From the NCBI RefSeq assembly GCF_046630445.1, contig NC_092341.1, positions 291,752,501 to 291,816,500 on the forward strand: a DNA stretch of 64,000 nucleotides. Direction: 5' to 3'. Origin of the DNA: Rutidosis leptorrhynchoides. Its lineage: Eukaryota; Streptophyta; Magnoliopsida; Asterales; Asteraceae. Within the stretch, counting starts at the first letter, position 1, and the number at the start of each line of letters is the position of its first letter. This document shows positions 23,699 through 35,574 of this stretch, piece after piece. A program made the position numbers and the translations under genes. The notes beneath the pieces are model-generated. The model ran no database searches and had not been told where the DNA came from. It worked only from the letters and a program-made list of their open reading frames with translations.

Positions 23699-25000
23699 AT
23701 CATAATTTTCCCCATCATCCGAAAGCTCATCAAACGAACGAATATCAAGCTGGTAACGAAGGATGCCACCAATTCCACCAAAACCTCTACAAAACTGTGA
23801 CCCTTCTTGAGATTTGTTTGTAACAAACTCGAGTGTACACCCAAACTTCTTGTACTCATTAGCAAACCACTCAAGCAACGACATCTTCTCCTGAACTTCA
23901 AGTTCAGCGTTCGTTTCAGCATCTCGATAATTGCTCTGCACAGTGTCTTGTTCCTTATTCAAATGCTTGATAACAATTTCACCAGTAACACTATTCTTAA
24001 GCATGTAACGGGTAATATCCAGATTCTCCCAAACAATCAGTATTTCAACAGCTCCCATATCTAAAGCTTTCAACGTATCCTCAACACCAAATACGTATTT
24101 ACCCGTATCTTGACTTATCTCTTCAAAATACTTCCCAATTAAACGCTTCTCTTGTATGAACTTCACGTTCGCAAGAATTTCAGCAGACAACTCAATCGCC
24201 TGATTAAAACCATTTTCACCCCCATAAGACACATCAACCACATTCAAAATCTTTGCCTGAAGACGTTGGTCAAACATATCAGATTGACTGAGCTCGGTTT
24301 TAAAATCAGCAGACCCTGCAAGTATAAGTCCAGAAACATTCGGTTGACTGGTTGCAGGATTGATATAAAACTGTGTTGCTAACTCAGCTGTCTTCCTCAC
24401 ATAATTGTGACGTTTCTCCATTCGAAGACGGGCAAAACGCAAAGCTGATTGACCTCCTCTTCCGTGTTTCTTTGGCAAGTCAACAGTAAACTTGTGCAAA
24501 ACCTCCCTAGTATTCCCACTTAACGTCCCAAAAAGAGTGCCATTACCATCCATAACGATAAAACCAAACTTGTCGTCCGATTCCAACAGTTCATTAAGAG
24601 CTTCTGTGTGAAACTTGTTATCACAGAGATAAAGAGACGCGTTTATAGGTCTGAACGGCTCAAAGTCAAAAGTAACTTTCTTTTCTTTACCGTCATCAGT
24701 TACAATTGTTCCAGTGTAAAGTACAAGTCCATTGGGAGGCACTTTATTGTAGAGTTTGAGCCTCTGTTGGGCAGATGTTATAGCACCTAAAACTGACTGA
24801 CGATTCACCCTACTCTTGATATTCGAAGCAGTTCCAAATTCATCACCGAGCATCTTCGTGACTCGTGAAACTTGATCACGTGGAGGCATAATCAGAGAAA
24901 TCATGCTTGTTCCGTTTCCTCGGGCAGCTTCCAGTGCCTTTATAAGCTTCTTAATCTTCCATATCTCGATATTCTTATCAGTTTCTTGACCTTCCGACAT
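23690..25000 (-). CDS. eRF1: Eukaryotic peptide chain release factor subunit 1
   Basis: Encodes 436 residues in one exon, the normal length for eRF1. The protein recognises all three stop codons in the ribosomal A site and, with the GTPase eRF3, triggers peptide release in the cytoplasm. Visible signatures: TASNIKS at 57-63 and YxCxxxF at 124-130 (stop-codon decoding), GRGGQ at 180-184 (the GGQ that reaches the peptidyl-transferase centre), and the acidic tail [12 protein letters not shown]. The ATG at 24998-25000 is chosen because it gives the conserved [10 protein letters not shown] start; an upstream in-frame ATG at 25037-25039 lies in the leader intron. The downstream features (leaky UAG, 3'-UTR intron) suggest the autoregulated eRF1-1 type. 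Confidence 0.97.
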   Translation of the reverse strand: MSEGQETDKNIEIWKIKKLIKALEAARGNGTSMISLIMPPRDQVSRVTKMLGDEFGTASNIKSRVNRQSVLGAITSAQQRLKLYNKVPPNGLVLYTGTIVTDDGKEKKVTFDFEPFRPINASLYLCDNKFHTEALNELLESDDKFGFIVMDGNGTLFGTLSGNTREVLHKFTVDLPKKHGRGGQSALRFARLRMEKRHNYVRKTAELATQFYINPATSQPNVSGLILAGSADFKTELSQSDMFDQRLQAKILNVVDVSYGGENGFNQAIELSAEILANVKFIQEKRLIGKYFEEISQDTGKYVFGVEDTLKALDMGAVEILIVWENLDITRYMLKNSVTGEIVIKHLNKEQDTVQSNYRDAETNAELEVQEKMSLLEWFANEYKKFGCTLEFVTNKSQEGSQFCRGFGGIGGILRYQLDIRSFDELSDDGENYDSE

Positions 25001-25004
25001 CGTA

Positions 25005-25726
25005 CTGTAAATAGCAGAAGTAAACAAGAGAAATAACACTTGTTAATGACTTAAAAATAAAGTAAAACAAAAAATTGCCAGCAAAATCAACATAAACCAT
25101 CTCTAATAAAACTGAAACCACACTTCCATAACTCAATTTTGATCTACAAATTAGTCTTAACAGTTCACTTTCAATCAGACCTAAGTTGACTGATCGAAAA
25201 ATATCAACAAATTAACTATAACAAACAACAATCATGTAAAACAATAATAACTGCCTGCAAAATCTACGTAAACAATCTCTAAACTAAATCCACATTGCCT
25301 TAACCCTATTTCAATCTAAAAATTAGTGTTAGCAGTTCACCTACACTTTGACCTAAGTTGACTAACAAAAATTAACCCAAACTACCCATTAGCACGGATC
25401 TAACATAACAAGTTTCATGATCTAATCAACTTAATCAGTTATCAATAAATCATAGTTACTGTAGCTCTGTAAGTGTTAAATCGAGACAATAACTCATTCA
25501 CATATAGTCAAAATTGGACCTAATATTCATGATATAGATAGAAACAAAAGTAACTGACTGAGCTACACACAGACTGAATCATACATATGAACGATACAAT
25601 CTAAAACAAACTATTGGACAACAGATCTGATGATAAATTATATAGATTCTAATTGCAAATGAATAATAACAATATATATAGGATAAGATGAAATAGCTCA
25701 GATCTGAAAGAGAGAAGAGTTCTTAC
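25005..25726 (-). other. Leader intron of eRF1
   Basis: In the minus-strand sense a donor (TCCG|gtaaga at 25726) and an acceptor (tttacag ending 25005) enclose 722 bp, leaving only four bases (TACG) before the start codon. Introns directly before the ATG are common in highly expressed plant housekeeping genes and often boost expression. Confidence 0.75.
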
Positions 25727-25830
25727 CGGAGAAACGAGTAGCAGATGATCGCCGACGGCGGTATGCGAGTAGAGAAGGAAAGGGAAGGGTTTTAGCGTTT
25801 GTTAGACGGTGTTAACCCTAGCAGCAAAAT
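25727..25830 (-). promoter_or_regulatory. eRF1 first exon and proximal promoter
   Basis: The untranslated first exon begins upstream of the leader donor. A telo-box-like motif (aaccctag, 25814-25821) lies near the expected start of transcription. Such motifs are frequent in promoters of plant translation-machinery genes. The exact start site is not determinable here. Confidence 0.4.
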
Positions 25831-28050
25831 AAACATAAAATACTCGGTAACTGTGGATAAGGACTCGGTTGAAAAGTTAAGAATACAAGACCACTCCCAC
25901 TAAACTATTCATCCTCTTAAACGGCCACATCAATGCTACATCAACACTCAAATCTTATAACTAACACATAACTAAACACTACTAAAACATTTTCCTCTTA
26001 ATTACTACATCATTAATTAATTTCTTTTTATATTTACTTTCACCCTTATAAAATATACTCCGTAATTTTTTAACATTACTTTCTCTTTTAAACAATACAT
26101 ATAAATATATAAATATAAATATAATCAACTACCAAATACTATACTCCAATATATAATACTCTGTAATATTTCTTTCTATTTACGATTCCTTCTAAAACAA
26201 TTTTTTTCTCAATCAAACAGATCTACAACCAGTCACTTTAGTATCTGTTAATTGTACGCATTAAAGGGTTTGTACAACATGGAATAAAGCTTGTACTTGA
26301 TGCATTAAAGGGTGTTGTACAACATGGTTTAAATTTTGTACAATAGGCTAAGGGGTTTTTCTAAAAAAGTATTATTACTATGGGACCACAAGAAATGAAA
26401 GAAGCATTAGTTAAATGTAAAAGTTTTACATGGGACCCATAAAATGTAAGAATGCATTCGTTGAATCCATGGTGAAGCTTGGATAATGAATCCTATAATT
26501 AAATGGTGCCTATAGTGTAGCATGGATAATGAGTGACACGTTGGACTATAACGAACGATAATGAAGCTATAGGGAGTGCTCTAAGCGATAACCAAACCAA
26601 CTATGACATACCTGTTAATTATCGCATCAGCTACATCATTATTTTTTACTTAGGTTTAATCAAGACTGATTACTTTTTTTTAACGGCAATTTTGACATCG
26701 AATACTCTTATTTATCACTTACGCACATGTTCGAGCAGAAACCCGAACCACTAATAATGATATATTTTCTCACAAATATCGAGACTCATTATATTGACTA
26801 AACAGGACTAATTACTCTTAACCATTACATACTTCCTCACAAAAATTAAGACCTGTTATATTAATTAAATATAATAAAATACAAATATAGAAGCTAAAAG
26901 TACAAAATATATATCCACGTACTCCGTTCTAAAATACTTTCGTATGTTTTAACAAGATAAAGGGCACCACGAATTATTTGAGCACTAACAAGGTTAAGGC
27001 AATCCCATCAAAGATCTCATAGTCCTCATCGAGGGCGGGCATGATGCATATAGCGTTGAGAACGGTCTAAGAATCTTAAGGCTTGTTCACTTGCATTTAT
27101 TTATAGTTATTTATATAGTCTGTCTCTCTAATTTATGAAAACTTATGCCCATATTCCTCGTGTTTATAAAATTACATTGATCATCTCGCACTCACATATA
27201 TGTAACTATTTGGTTACAAGATCCATATTCCAAACTCTAAAAACGCTTCCTTTCCCACCTCTAAATTGAATAGTTCATTGCTAAATGTTGAACCATTCAT
27301 GTCGCAATGCGTTTATTTTTTACAACTGAATGACATATGATGCTGAATATTTCAGCATTCACTATTTAACTATTAAGAGTTGAAATTCTCTCTTAACCAT
27401 TAAACATCAAAATTTTATGTAATATCTTTCTCAAATCAAATTCATAATATTTAACAAACAAGTATATTGATTCATGTAACTCGTTTATAACTAATTTTAC
27501 TCAATTCATAAGGTTTATTCAAAATAATTATCAAACAACTTATTTTCATTCAAAACCTAATGTATTCAGATACTTTGAATCATTCAAGTTATTAGTCATT
27601 CAGTTTTATCTTAAATATAAGTCAAGTCAAGTCAATATATATATATATATGTATATATATATATGTGTGTGTGTGTGTGTATCGTATACAAAAGTCTTTT
27701 TTATTATTAAACGGGACCTATAGAAAAGATAGGACAACTGTGCACGACATTAGTCTTTCAATATAAAGTCGGTTAAAATATTGCATGTAAATGTCACATG
27801 AGGACATATTAGTCATTCACTTTTTAGCATGTTCAAGTCACGCGTTTCTCTCACATCAAAAACACCCTAAAGAAGAAAATTAAACATGATCGACCACTTC
27901 TCTTTAAAATTTCATCTGCTAGCTCATTTAATTATCTATCCAGATCTCTAATTACCAACTCAAGCATCACATGAAATACATAATTAAGTGCACATCAATC
28001 AATCCATAAATGAATAAGGTGTTTTTCACATATTTTGGCCTACTAATTGG
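25831..28050. other. Intergenic, possible foldback DNA, no gene seen
   Basis: Sequence near 25889 (accactccca) is nearly repeated in inverted form near 26571 (gggagtgct), which may delimit a ~690-bp foldback element, but no convincing target duplication was found. Between 26270 and 26470 there are internal repeats (gcattaaagggt, gtacaacatgg). No ORF with recognisable motifs is present. Confidence 0.35.
27635..27680. repeat. AT/GT compound microsatellite
   Basis: Alternating AT with GT interruptions, then a (GT)n run, between 27635 and about 27680. Confidence 0.9.
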
Positions 28051-28052
28051 TA

Positions 28053-28730
28053 GAAAAATGAAAAAGTTGGGAGATTAGACAACGGTGTTGGCAAAATTTA
28101 AAAAGACACTTGGAATGAAAATCGTGTTGGATGTCTTTCGGAGGTCGTGTAACACTTGTTAAGCCGGTACTCTCTAGTCTTTTGTTATATTACTTTTCGA
28201 TCTTCCATGGCCCGTCTTGTATAATGAAAGAGCTTGAGAGTGTGAGAATATATTTTTTGGGGGGGGGGGGGACAAAATGTCTTCGGAAGAATGGCTTCCA
28301 TATTCGGATGGGGGGATCAATATTGGTTCACTCAAATGCAAAATTTTGGGTTTGCTCGGTAAATGGTGGTGGAGGTTTTTTAATGAAACTAACTCACTAT
28401 CGACCAAACTTATCAAAAGCATTTATGAGCCTTTCAGTGGACTTTTACTTGTTGATCCTAACTCGATATCTAGAAAAGCGGGCCTTTGGCCTTCTATTAT
28501 CCGTTGGGGTACAAATCTTTCGAATGTTAGGGTAAAATTCTCAATTTTTTTGCAAGAAAATCGGAGATGGTACAAACACCTTATTTTGGAAAGATCCGTG
28601 GCCTTGTGAGGAGCAAATGAAATCCAAAATTTCGCAGATTTTACCTGGAATTGAACAAGAATGCGAGGGTTATGGATCGAGCAAGCTGGGAGGCTGGAGG
28701 ATGTGAAACATCTGGTAGTGGATGAGATGT
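28053..28730 (+). pseudogene. LINE reverse transcriptase C-terminal fragment
   Basis: Translated pieces read SFGGRVTLVKPVLSSL, LPYSDGGINIGSLKCKILGL and FNETNSLSTKLIKSIY, the typical region after the RT domain of plant non-LTR retrotransposons (before the zf-RVT motif). The frame is broken by a 13-base G run at 28259-28271 and by later stops. The piece is truncated at both ends: no endonuclease or full RT precedes it, and LTR-like DNA follows. Confidence 0.75.
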
Positions 28731-28732
28731 AA

Positions 28733-29257
28733 CACTCTAAGTCCAGGCCTAGTAGGAAATGACTGTTCTGTCCTTGTATGCTATTAGAATTGATTTTAAT
28801 AATTATATGTTTATAATTATTTATTTGATTAGTTGGATTCGTTTTGTGACAAGGATCACACAACAGGTTTGTTTGTTAAATTTGAACTTCGTTAGGGCTG
28901 CCTAAAAAGGTGTGTTAGATCTCTGAAAACTGTTAAATACCCTGATATGGGGTGTGGGTTTATAACCCATTTGTATATTATGTTTTTGGATGTTTCGTCC
29001 ATTTTTTCCACATTTAGAAATATAGAACTCGTACCTAACATTTCATCATTCACAACCCTAACTTGAATCTTTGGTGCTTTTGGATTAAATCAACTCTAGC
29101 ATCTGCTTTTTTTCATCACATATAGCTCATATCCAGGTTTGTGTTTGATTTGTGACTTAATCCTTGATAAATTTGAATTTTTGATAATATGAGTTAAAAG
29201 TGTTTTTCATGCTTGATTCTTGTATAAGTCATGTTTGTTATACATGTTTGATGTTGA
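28733..29257 (+). mobile_element. LTR-like fragment, family unknown
   Basis: Begins tgtaacactctaagtcc right after the LINE fragment and runs as noncoding LTR-like DNA until it abuts the copia coding remnant. No second end or target duplication was found. The call rests on the TG start and the TGTAACACYC-type opening seen in many plant LTRs. Confidence 0.3.
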
Positions 29258-30110
29258 TTATAGTTTATATTGAGAAGGTGTTGAGAAAGTTCAATTGCTT
29301 AGATTGTACTCCTACGAGTACACATGTAGATCGAAGTGAGAAGCTTATGCCTAACCAAGGGGAAGCTGTATCACAACTTGGGTATTCTTAGGTGATTGGT
29401 TGTTTCATGTATGCAATGATGTGGACAAGGCCATATATAGCTTTTGATGTGGGAAAATTGAGTAGATATACTAGTAATCTTAGTACTCATCATTGACAAA
29501 GGCGGGTACTGGAGTATTTGAAAAAAACTATGGACTAAAGTTTATCTTATAGTGGGTTTCCTTCTGTAATAGAAGGATACACTGATGCGAGTTGGATAAC
29601 AAATGTTGAAGATCATTCTCCAACAAATGGTTGGGTGTTCTTGCTTGGGGGAGGTGCCATTTCACTGGCTTCCAAGAAGCAAACATATATTATCAACTCA
29701 ACGATGGAGTCTGAGTTTGTTGCATTAGTTGTTGCTGTAAAGAGGCATAATGGATTAGAATCTTGATTCATGAGATTCCATTATGGCCTTAACCTATAGC
29801 ACCCATGTCTATCCATTGTGATAGTGCTACTACATTGGAAAAGACTTATAGTCATATGTACAATGAGAAGTCTGGACACTTAGGTGCCATAAATATAATG
29901 ATTCTTGAACTCATCACGAATGAGGTAGTTTCTATAGTGTTTGTGAGGTCACAAACAAAATTTTGTTGATCACTTGACAAAGGGATTGGCTAGAGACTTG
30001 GTTGTCAAGTCTGCTGGGAGAATGGGTTTATAGTCCACATAAATTTTTGATTATAAGACTTCTGATGAAAAACAGAAGTTGAATTTAATGTGGAAGGCTT
30101 ATAATTGAAA
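29258..30110 (+). pseudogene. Ty1/copia RT/RNase H remnant
   Basis: Conceptual translation shows YIEKVLRKFNCLDCTP, then IGCFMYAMMWTRPYIAFDVG, YTDASWITNVEDHS, WVFLLGGGAISLASKKQ, STMESEFVAL and VDHLTKGLARDLV. This is the C-terminal RNase H region of copia pol. It is broken by several stops (for example near 29390) and frameshifts. It lies upstream of the polypurine tract and LTR at 30546/30560, on the same strand, so it is the 3' end of that copia element; the 5' part is missing. Confidence 0.85.
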
Positions 30111-30545
30111 ATTGGAGTACATAAATTATTGTATCATCCCAAGGTAAGGTATGTACTCGGACTTGCTAAAGGTGAGGTTGAAGTTTAGCTTCATAATGGT
30201 TTATTTAGAAAAGTGCAAGAGCAGGTGCATGACTGAAGTGAACTATCTATGTGAATGTGAAATTTTGCCACTTCAACAAAGCTTCAGACTTTTGTTTTGG
30301 ATACATTCATGAATGGATATAGACACATGGCTTGTAAAGTGTAAGATAACTTTAGAGTATTTGAAAACTTATGTGTATATTATTTTCAGTTATTCAAATG
30401 GTTGAATTATTTAATTCTTAGAACACTCTGATTCTCAAATACTTGGAATGTTTAATGTACTAAGGTGAAAAATTAATCTTCGAGATATTTTCATTTATGC
30501 ATGAGTTTTGTTTTAATTGTTGATTCTCATGAAATGAATTGCATT

Positions 30546-30559
30546 AAATTGGGAAGGAT
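30546..30559 (+). other. Copia polypurine tract
   Basis: The sequence aaattgggaaggat directly precedes the LTR start TGTTGGAAATTT. Polypurine tracts prime plus-strand synthesis in LTR elements; position and composition fit. Confidence 0.65.
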
Positions 30560-31511
30560 TGTTGGAAATTTAATGTAACTAAGGGATTTAGTCTGCACTT
30601 GTAAATGAGTTAGGAGGTACGGAGTGTACACCCATTACGTGATGGACGACTACCCGGACCCAAAAATGATTTTTCATATTTTACCATCATGGCTTGGTCT
30701 ACTCGAAATTTGACTATGCGTTTTGGTACTATGTCTTTTTAGTCAGCTAAAATTTGACTAAGTGTTTTCTGTGCTACGTGTTCTTAGTCAGCTGAAATTT
30801 GGCTAGGTGTTTGGTGCTACCTCTTAAGAGGAAACACAAGAAAAGTCTTTAGAGGCAGCACAAGAGAGTGCTGACGAGACAACTCAAGAAAGTATTGAAG
30901 AGGCATGATAGTGCTCCAAATGAACATATATTTAGTCGCAATATCATCCCAATATGTAAAGCTTTTAGTTACTATTGTTCTATTTTTATGTAATAATCGT
31001 TTATATTAAATAAGTGCGAAGACAAAAGAAGAAAATGAAGATTTAAAGACGCAAATGACCAAAAAGCTCAAATGTACAAGATACAATCCAAGTGGTTCCA
31101 TTTATTGATGAGAAACGTCTAAAAATGACAAGTGTACAAGTTGCGGAACGCAAAGTACAAGATATCTACGCATACGAAAGGACGTTCGAAAATCCGGAAC
31201 CGATACATGAACAAACTATCAACGTGCGACTCAACGGAGCTAAAAGTACAAGTCAACTATGCACAAGAATATAATATAATATATAAATAATAATATAAAT
31301 TATATATATTATATTTATATATTAATATGTCGACAAGCTAGGAGCCAAATCAAGTGTGAGCTGGAATCCGAACCTTCGCAATCGCGGAGCTCCCAAAGCT
31401 AAAACCTCCACGATCGCGGAGCACACCATTCTCAGAATTCTCCTATAAAAGCATGCACTCTGTCAAAGGAAAAAACACCACAATAATATATATACTCCCT
31501 CTGTAATAATA

Positions 31512-31514
<3 letters not shown>

Positions 31515-31552
<38 letters not shown>
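31515..31552. repeat. (AT)n microsatellite in solo LTR
   Basis: Uninterrupted AT dinucleotide of about 38 bp. Confidence 0.9.
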
Positions 31553-31560
<8 letters not shown>

Positions 31561-32482
31561 GTTTAGTTAGTTTGGGTAATGTAAAGGTTATTTTACGGCT
31601 TTTAAAGTCGGAACTCTGTCCCTATAACACTACGCGATTAATAATCACTGTAAGCTAAATTCTCCCTTTTTAATTATGTATCGTACTTAAGTTATTATTA
31701 TGCTTGTTTAAAGCCGAAGTAATCGTGATGTTGGACTAAATATTAAAGACGGGGTTATTGGGCTTTGGACCATAATTGGGGTTTGGACAAAAGACCGACA
31801 CTTGTGAAAATTGGACTATGAGCTATTAATGAGCTTTATATTAATTAAATGATATCTCATTGATTTAATATAGAGATTTATAATTTGACGTATTTATATA
31901 TAACCACATACGCTTGACTGGGTACGGTGGGTGGGATATTTATAAATACTAATAATTATTCATTTGACCGGACACGGGGATGGATTAATAGTCAATGGAC
32001 TCATTAAAACAGGGGTGTATTACATTCAAGGGTAATTAGTGTAATTGTTAACAAAGTATTAAAACTTTGGATTACACGCAGTCGATAACCTGGTGTATTC
32101 ATTAAACAAAGTATTAAGACCTTGTTACAGTTTGAATCCCCAATTAGTTGGAATATTTGACTTCGAAAATAAGGTTAATTTAATGAGGACACTCGCACTT
32201 TATAATTATGACCAATGAAAATAATTCAGGACAAAGGACAATTAACCCAGGATAATAAATTAAAATTAAAACGTCAAACATCATGAGTACGGAAGTTTAA
32301 ATAAGCATAATATATTTTATTTCATATTTTCTCGTACTTTTATTTATTGTTATTTTAATTATTGTTATTTATTTTATCGTTAGTTAAATATCGTCATTTA
32401 TTTTACGCTTCGCTTAAAATATAAAATCGACAAACCAGTCATTAAAAACGGTAAAACCTCCTTTTTATAATAATAATAATTG

Positions 32483-32486
<4 letters not shown>

Positions 32487-32549
<63 letters not shown>
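32487..32549. repeat. (AT)n microsatellite in solo LTR
   Basis: Uninterrupted AT dinucleotide of about 60 bp near the end of the solo LTR. Confidence 0.9.
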
Positions 32550-32551
<2 letters not shown>

Positions 32552-32855
32552 ACAAATATATTTATATAAAAATATATTGTAAAATAAGCCGTCTCCATGT
32601 GGAACGAACCGGACTTACTAAAAACTATACTACTCTACGATTAGGTACACTGCCTATAGTGTTGTAGCAAGGTTTAGGTATATCCCATCTGTAAATAAAT
32701 TAAATAAAACTTGTGTAATTTTTCGTCATATTTCGTAGTAAATAATAATAGTATTTCGTACACCTCCGCTCACACATCAAGGCAGCACAAGAAAGTGCTG
32801 AAGAGGCATTACAAGTTTTGTGCTCCCTCTAGGAGGCAACACAAGAGGTAGCACA

Positions 32856-35464
32856 TGAAATGTCCCGTTCATATTGATTATAAACGTTCCATATTAATTG
32901 ATTTCATTGCGAGGTTTTGGCCTCTATATGAGACGTTTTTCAAAGACTGCATTCATTTTTAAAACAACCATAACCTTTATTTTATCAATAAAGGTTTTAA
33001 AAACATTACGTAGATTATCAAATAATGATAATCTAAAATATACTGTTTACACACGACCATTACATAATGGTTTACAATAGAAATATATTACATCGACATA
33101 TGTTTCTTGAATGCAGTTTTTACACAATATCATACAAACATGGACTCCAAATCTTGTTCTTATTTTAGTATGCAACAGCGGAAGCTCTTAATATTCACCT
33201 AAGAATAAACATGCTTTAAACGTCAACAAAAATGTTGGTGAGTTATAGGTTTAACCTATATATATCAAATTGTAACAATAGAGTACAAGATTTCATATTT
33301 CAATACACATCCCATACATAGAGATAAAAATCATTCATATGGTGAACACCTGGTAACCGACATTAACAAGATGCATATATAAGAATATCCCCATCATTCC
33401 GGGACACCCTTCGGATATGATATAAATTTCGAAGTACTAAAGCATCCGGTACTTTGGATGGGTTTGTTAGGCCCAATAGATCTATCTTTAGGATTCGCGT
33501 TAATTAGGGTGTCTGTTCCCTAATTCTTAGATTACCATAATTAATAAAAAGGGGCATATTCGATTTTGATAATTCAACCATAGAATGTAGTTTCACGTAC
33601 TTGTATCTATTTTGTAAATCATTTATAAAACCTGCATTTTCCCAGAAGAACAACTTTTAAATCAAAGTTTATCATAGTTTTTAATTATCCAAACCAAAAC
33701 AGCCCCCGGTTTCACTACGACGGCGTATATCCGATTTTATGGTGTTCATCGTGTTTCCAGGTTTTAAATCATTAAGTTAGCATATCATATAGATATAGAA
33801 CATGTGTTTAGTTGATTTTAAAAGTCAAGTTAGAAGGATTAACTTTTGTTTGCGAACAAGTTTAAAATTAACTAAACTATGTTCTAGTGATTACAAGTTT
33901 AAACCTTCGAATAAGATAGCTTTATATGTATGAATCGAATGATGTTATGAACATCATTACTACCTCAAGTTTTCTGGATAAAACTACTGGAAATGAAAAA
34001 AATGGATCTAGCTTCAAAGGATCCTTGGATGGCTTGAAAGTTCTTGAAGCAGAATCATGACACGAAAACAGTTCAAGTAAGATTTTCACTCGAAATAAGA
34101 TTGTTATAGTTGTAGAAATTGAATCAAAGGTTGAATATGAATATTACCTTGAATTAGAAATATAACCTACTGTAAATAACAAAGGTTCCTTGATCTTAGA
34201 TGATTACTTGGAATGGATTAGAAAGCTTGGAAGTAAACTTGCAAACTTGGTAGTATTCTTGATTTTTATGAAACTATACTTATGGAATTTATGAAGAACA
34301 CTTAGAACTTGAAGATGGAACTTAAGAGAGATCAATTAGATGAATAAAATTGAAGAATTAAAGTGTTTGTAGGTGTTTTTGGTCGTTGGTATATGGATTA
34401 GATATAAAGGATATGTAATTTTGTTTTCATGTAAATAAGTCATGAATGATTACTAATATTTTTGTAGTTTTATGAGATATTTCATGCTAGTTACCAAATG
34501 ATGGTTCCCACATGTGTTAGGTGACTCACATGGGCTGCTAAGAGCTGATCATTGGAGTGTATATACCAATAGTACATACATCTAAAAGCTGTGTATTGTA
34601 CGAATACGAATACAGGTGCATACGATTAGAATTGTTGATGAAACTGAACGAGGATGTAATTGTAAGCATTTTTGTTAAGTAGAAGTACTTTGATATGTGT
34701 CTTGAAGTCTTTCAAAAGTGTAAGAATACATATCAAAATACATCATGTATATACATTCTAATGGAGTCGTTAAGTCTTCGTTAGTCGTTACATGTAAGTG
34801 TTGTTTTGAAACCTTTAAGTTAACGATCTCTATTAATGTTGTTAACCCAATGTTTATTATATCAAATGAGATGTTAAATTATTATATTATCATGATATTA
34901 TGATGCATGAATATCTTTTAATATGACATATACATTAAAATATCGTTACAACGATAATCGTTACATATAAGTCTCGTTTCGTAATTCTTGAGTTAGTAGT
35001 CTTGTTTTTTACATATGTAGTTCATTGTTAACACACTTAATGATATATTTAAATATCATTTTATCATGTTAAATATAGTGTATCAATATCTTAATATGAT
35101 ACATATGTATTTAGTAGACGTTATCATAACGATAATCGTTATATATATCATTTCGAGTTTCTTAACTTAGTAATCTCATTTCTTATGTATATCACACATT
35201 GTTAATGTATTTAGTGAGATACTTACTCATCATAATCTTATGTCAACCATATATATGTCTATATATACCACAACATGTAGTTTTTACAATTTTGTAACGT
35301 TCGTGAATCGCCGGTCAACTTGGGTGATCAATTGTCTATATGAAACTTATTTCATTTAATCAAGTCTTAACAAGTTTGATTGCTTAACACGTTGGAAACA
35401 TTTAGTCATGTAAATATCAATCTCAATTAATATATATAAACATGGAAAAGTTCGGGTCACTACA
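32856..35464 (-). mobile_element. 3' LTR of outer chromovirus (with 850-bp deletion)
   Basis: In minus sense it starts TGTAGTGACCCGAAC (35464) and ends GACATTTCA (32856). It matches the 5' LTR at 59898-63357 closely over its length, except that 850 bp (60681-61530 of the 5' copy) are missing at 33637/33638. The family A LTR carries sequence like the missing part at the same place, so this copy lost it. Flanking 5-mers gcaca (32851-32855) and acaca (63358-63362) are a probable target duplication with one change. Confidence 0.9.
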
Positions 35465-35465
35465 G

Positions 35466-35500
35466 TACCTACCCGTTAAATAAATTTCGTCCCGAAATTT
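35466..35500 (-). other. Chromovirus 3' end: polypurine tract region
   Basis: In minus sense the end of pol is followed by aatttcgggacgaaattt and then TTTAACGGGTAGGTAC directly before the LTR start TGTAGTG. The purine-rich GGGTAGGTA is the likely plus-strand primer site. Confidence 0.55.
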
Positions 35501-35574
35501 TAAGCTGTTGAAGGTGTTGACGAATCTTCTGGAAATAGATGCGGGTATTTCTTCTTCATCTGATCTTCACGCTC

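Larger units (their letters stand above)
30906..32779 (+). mobile_element. Solo LTR, Athila-type, with TSD aggca
   Basis: Starts TGATAGTGC and ends CACATCA. Perfect 5-bp duplications aggca flank it at 30901-30905 and 32780-32784. Along its length it aligns, in opposite orientation, with the Athila LTRs at 41703 and 57632 (opening, AAGACAAAAG stretch, GGACGTTCGAAAATCCGGAA, and the closing segment), though clearly diverged. It is the product of recombination between the two LTRs of an older element. It contains AT microsatellites and a pair of cgatcgcggagc motifs. Confidence 0.9.

Noticed and set aside
25001-25039. Upstream in-frame ATG extending eRF1 by 13 residues
   Set aside because: The extension ([13 protein letters not shown]) is absent from the conserved eRF1 start and lies across the leader-intron acceptor.
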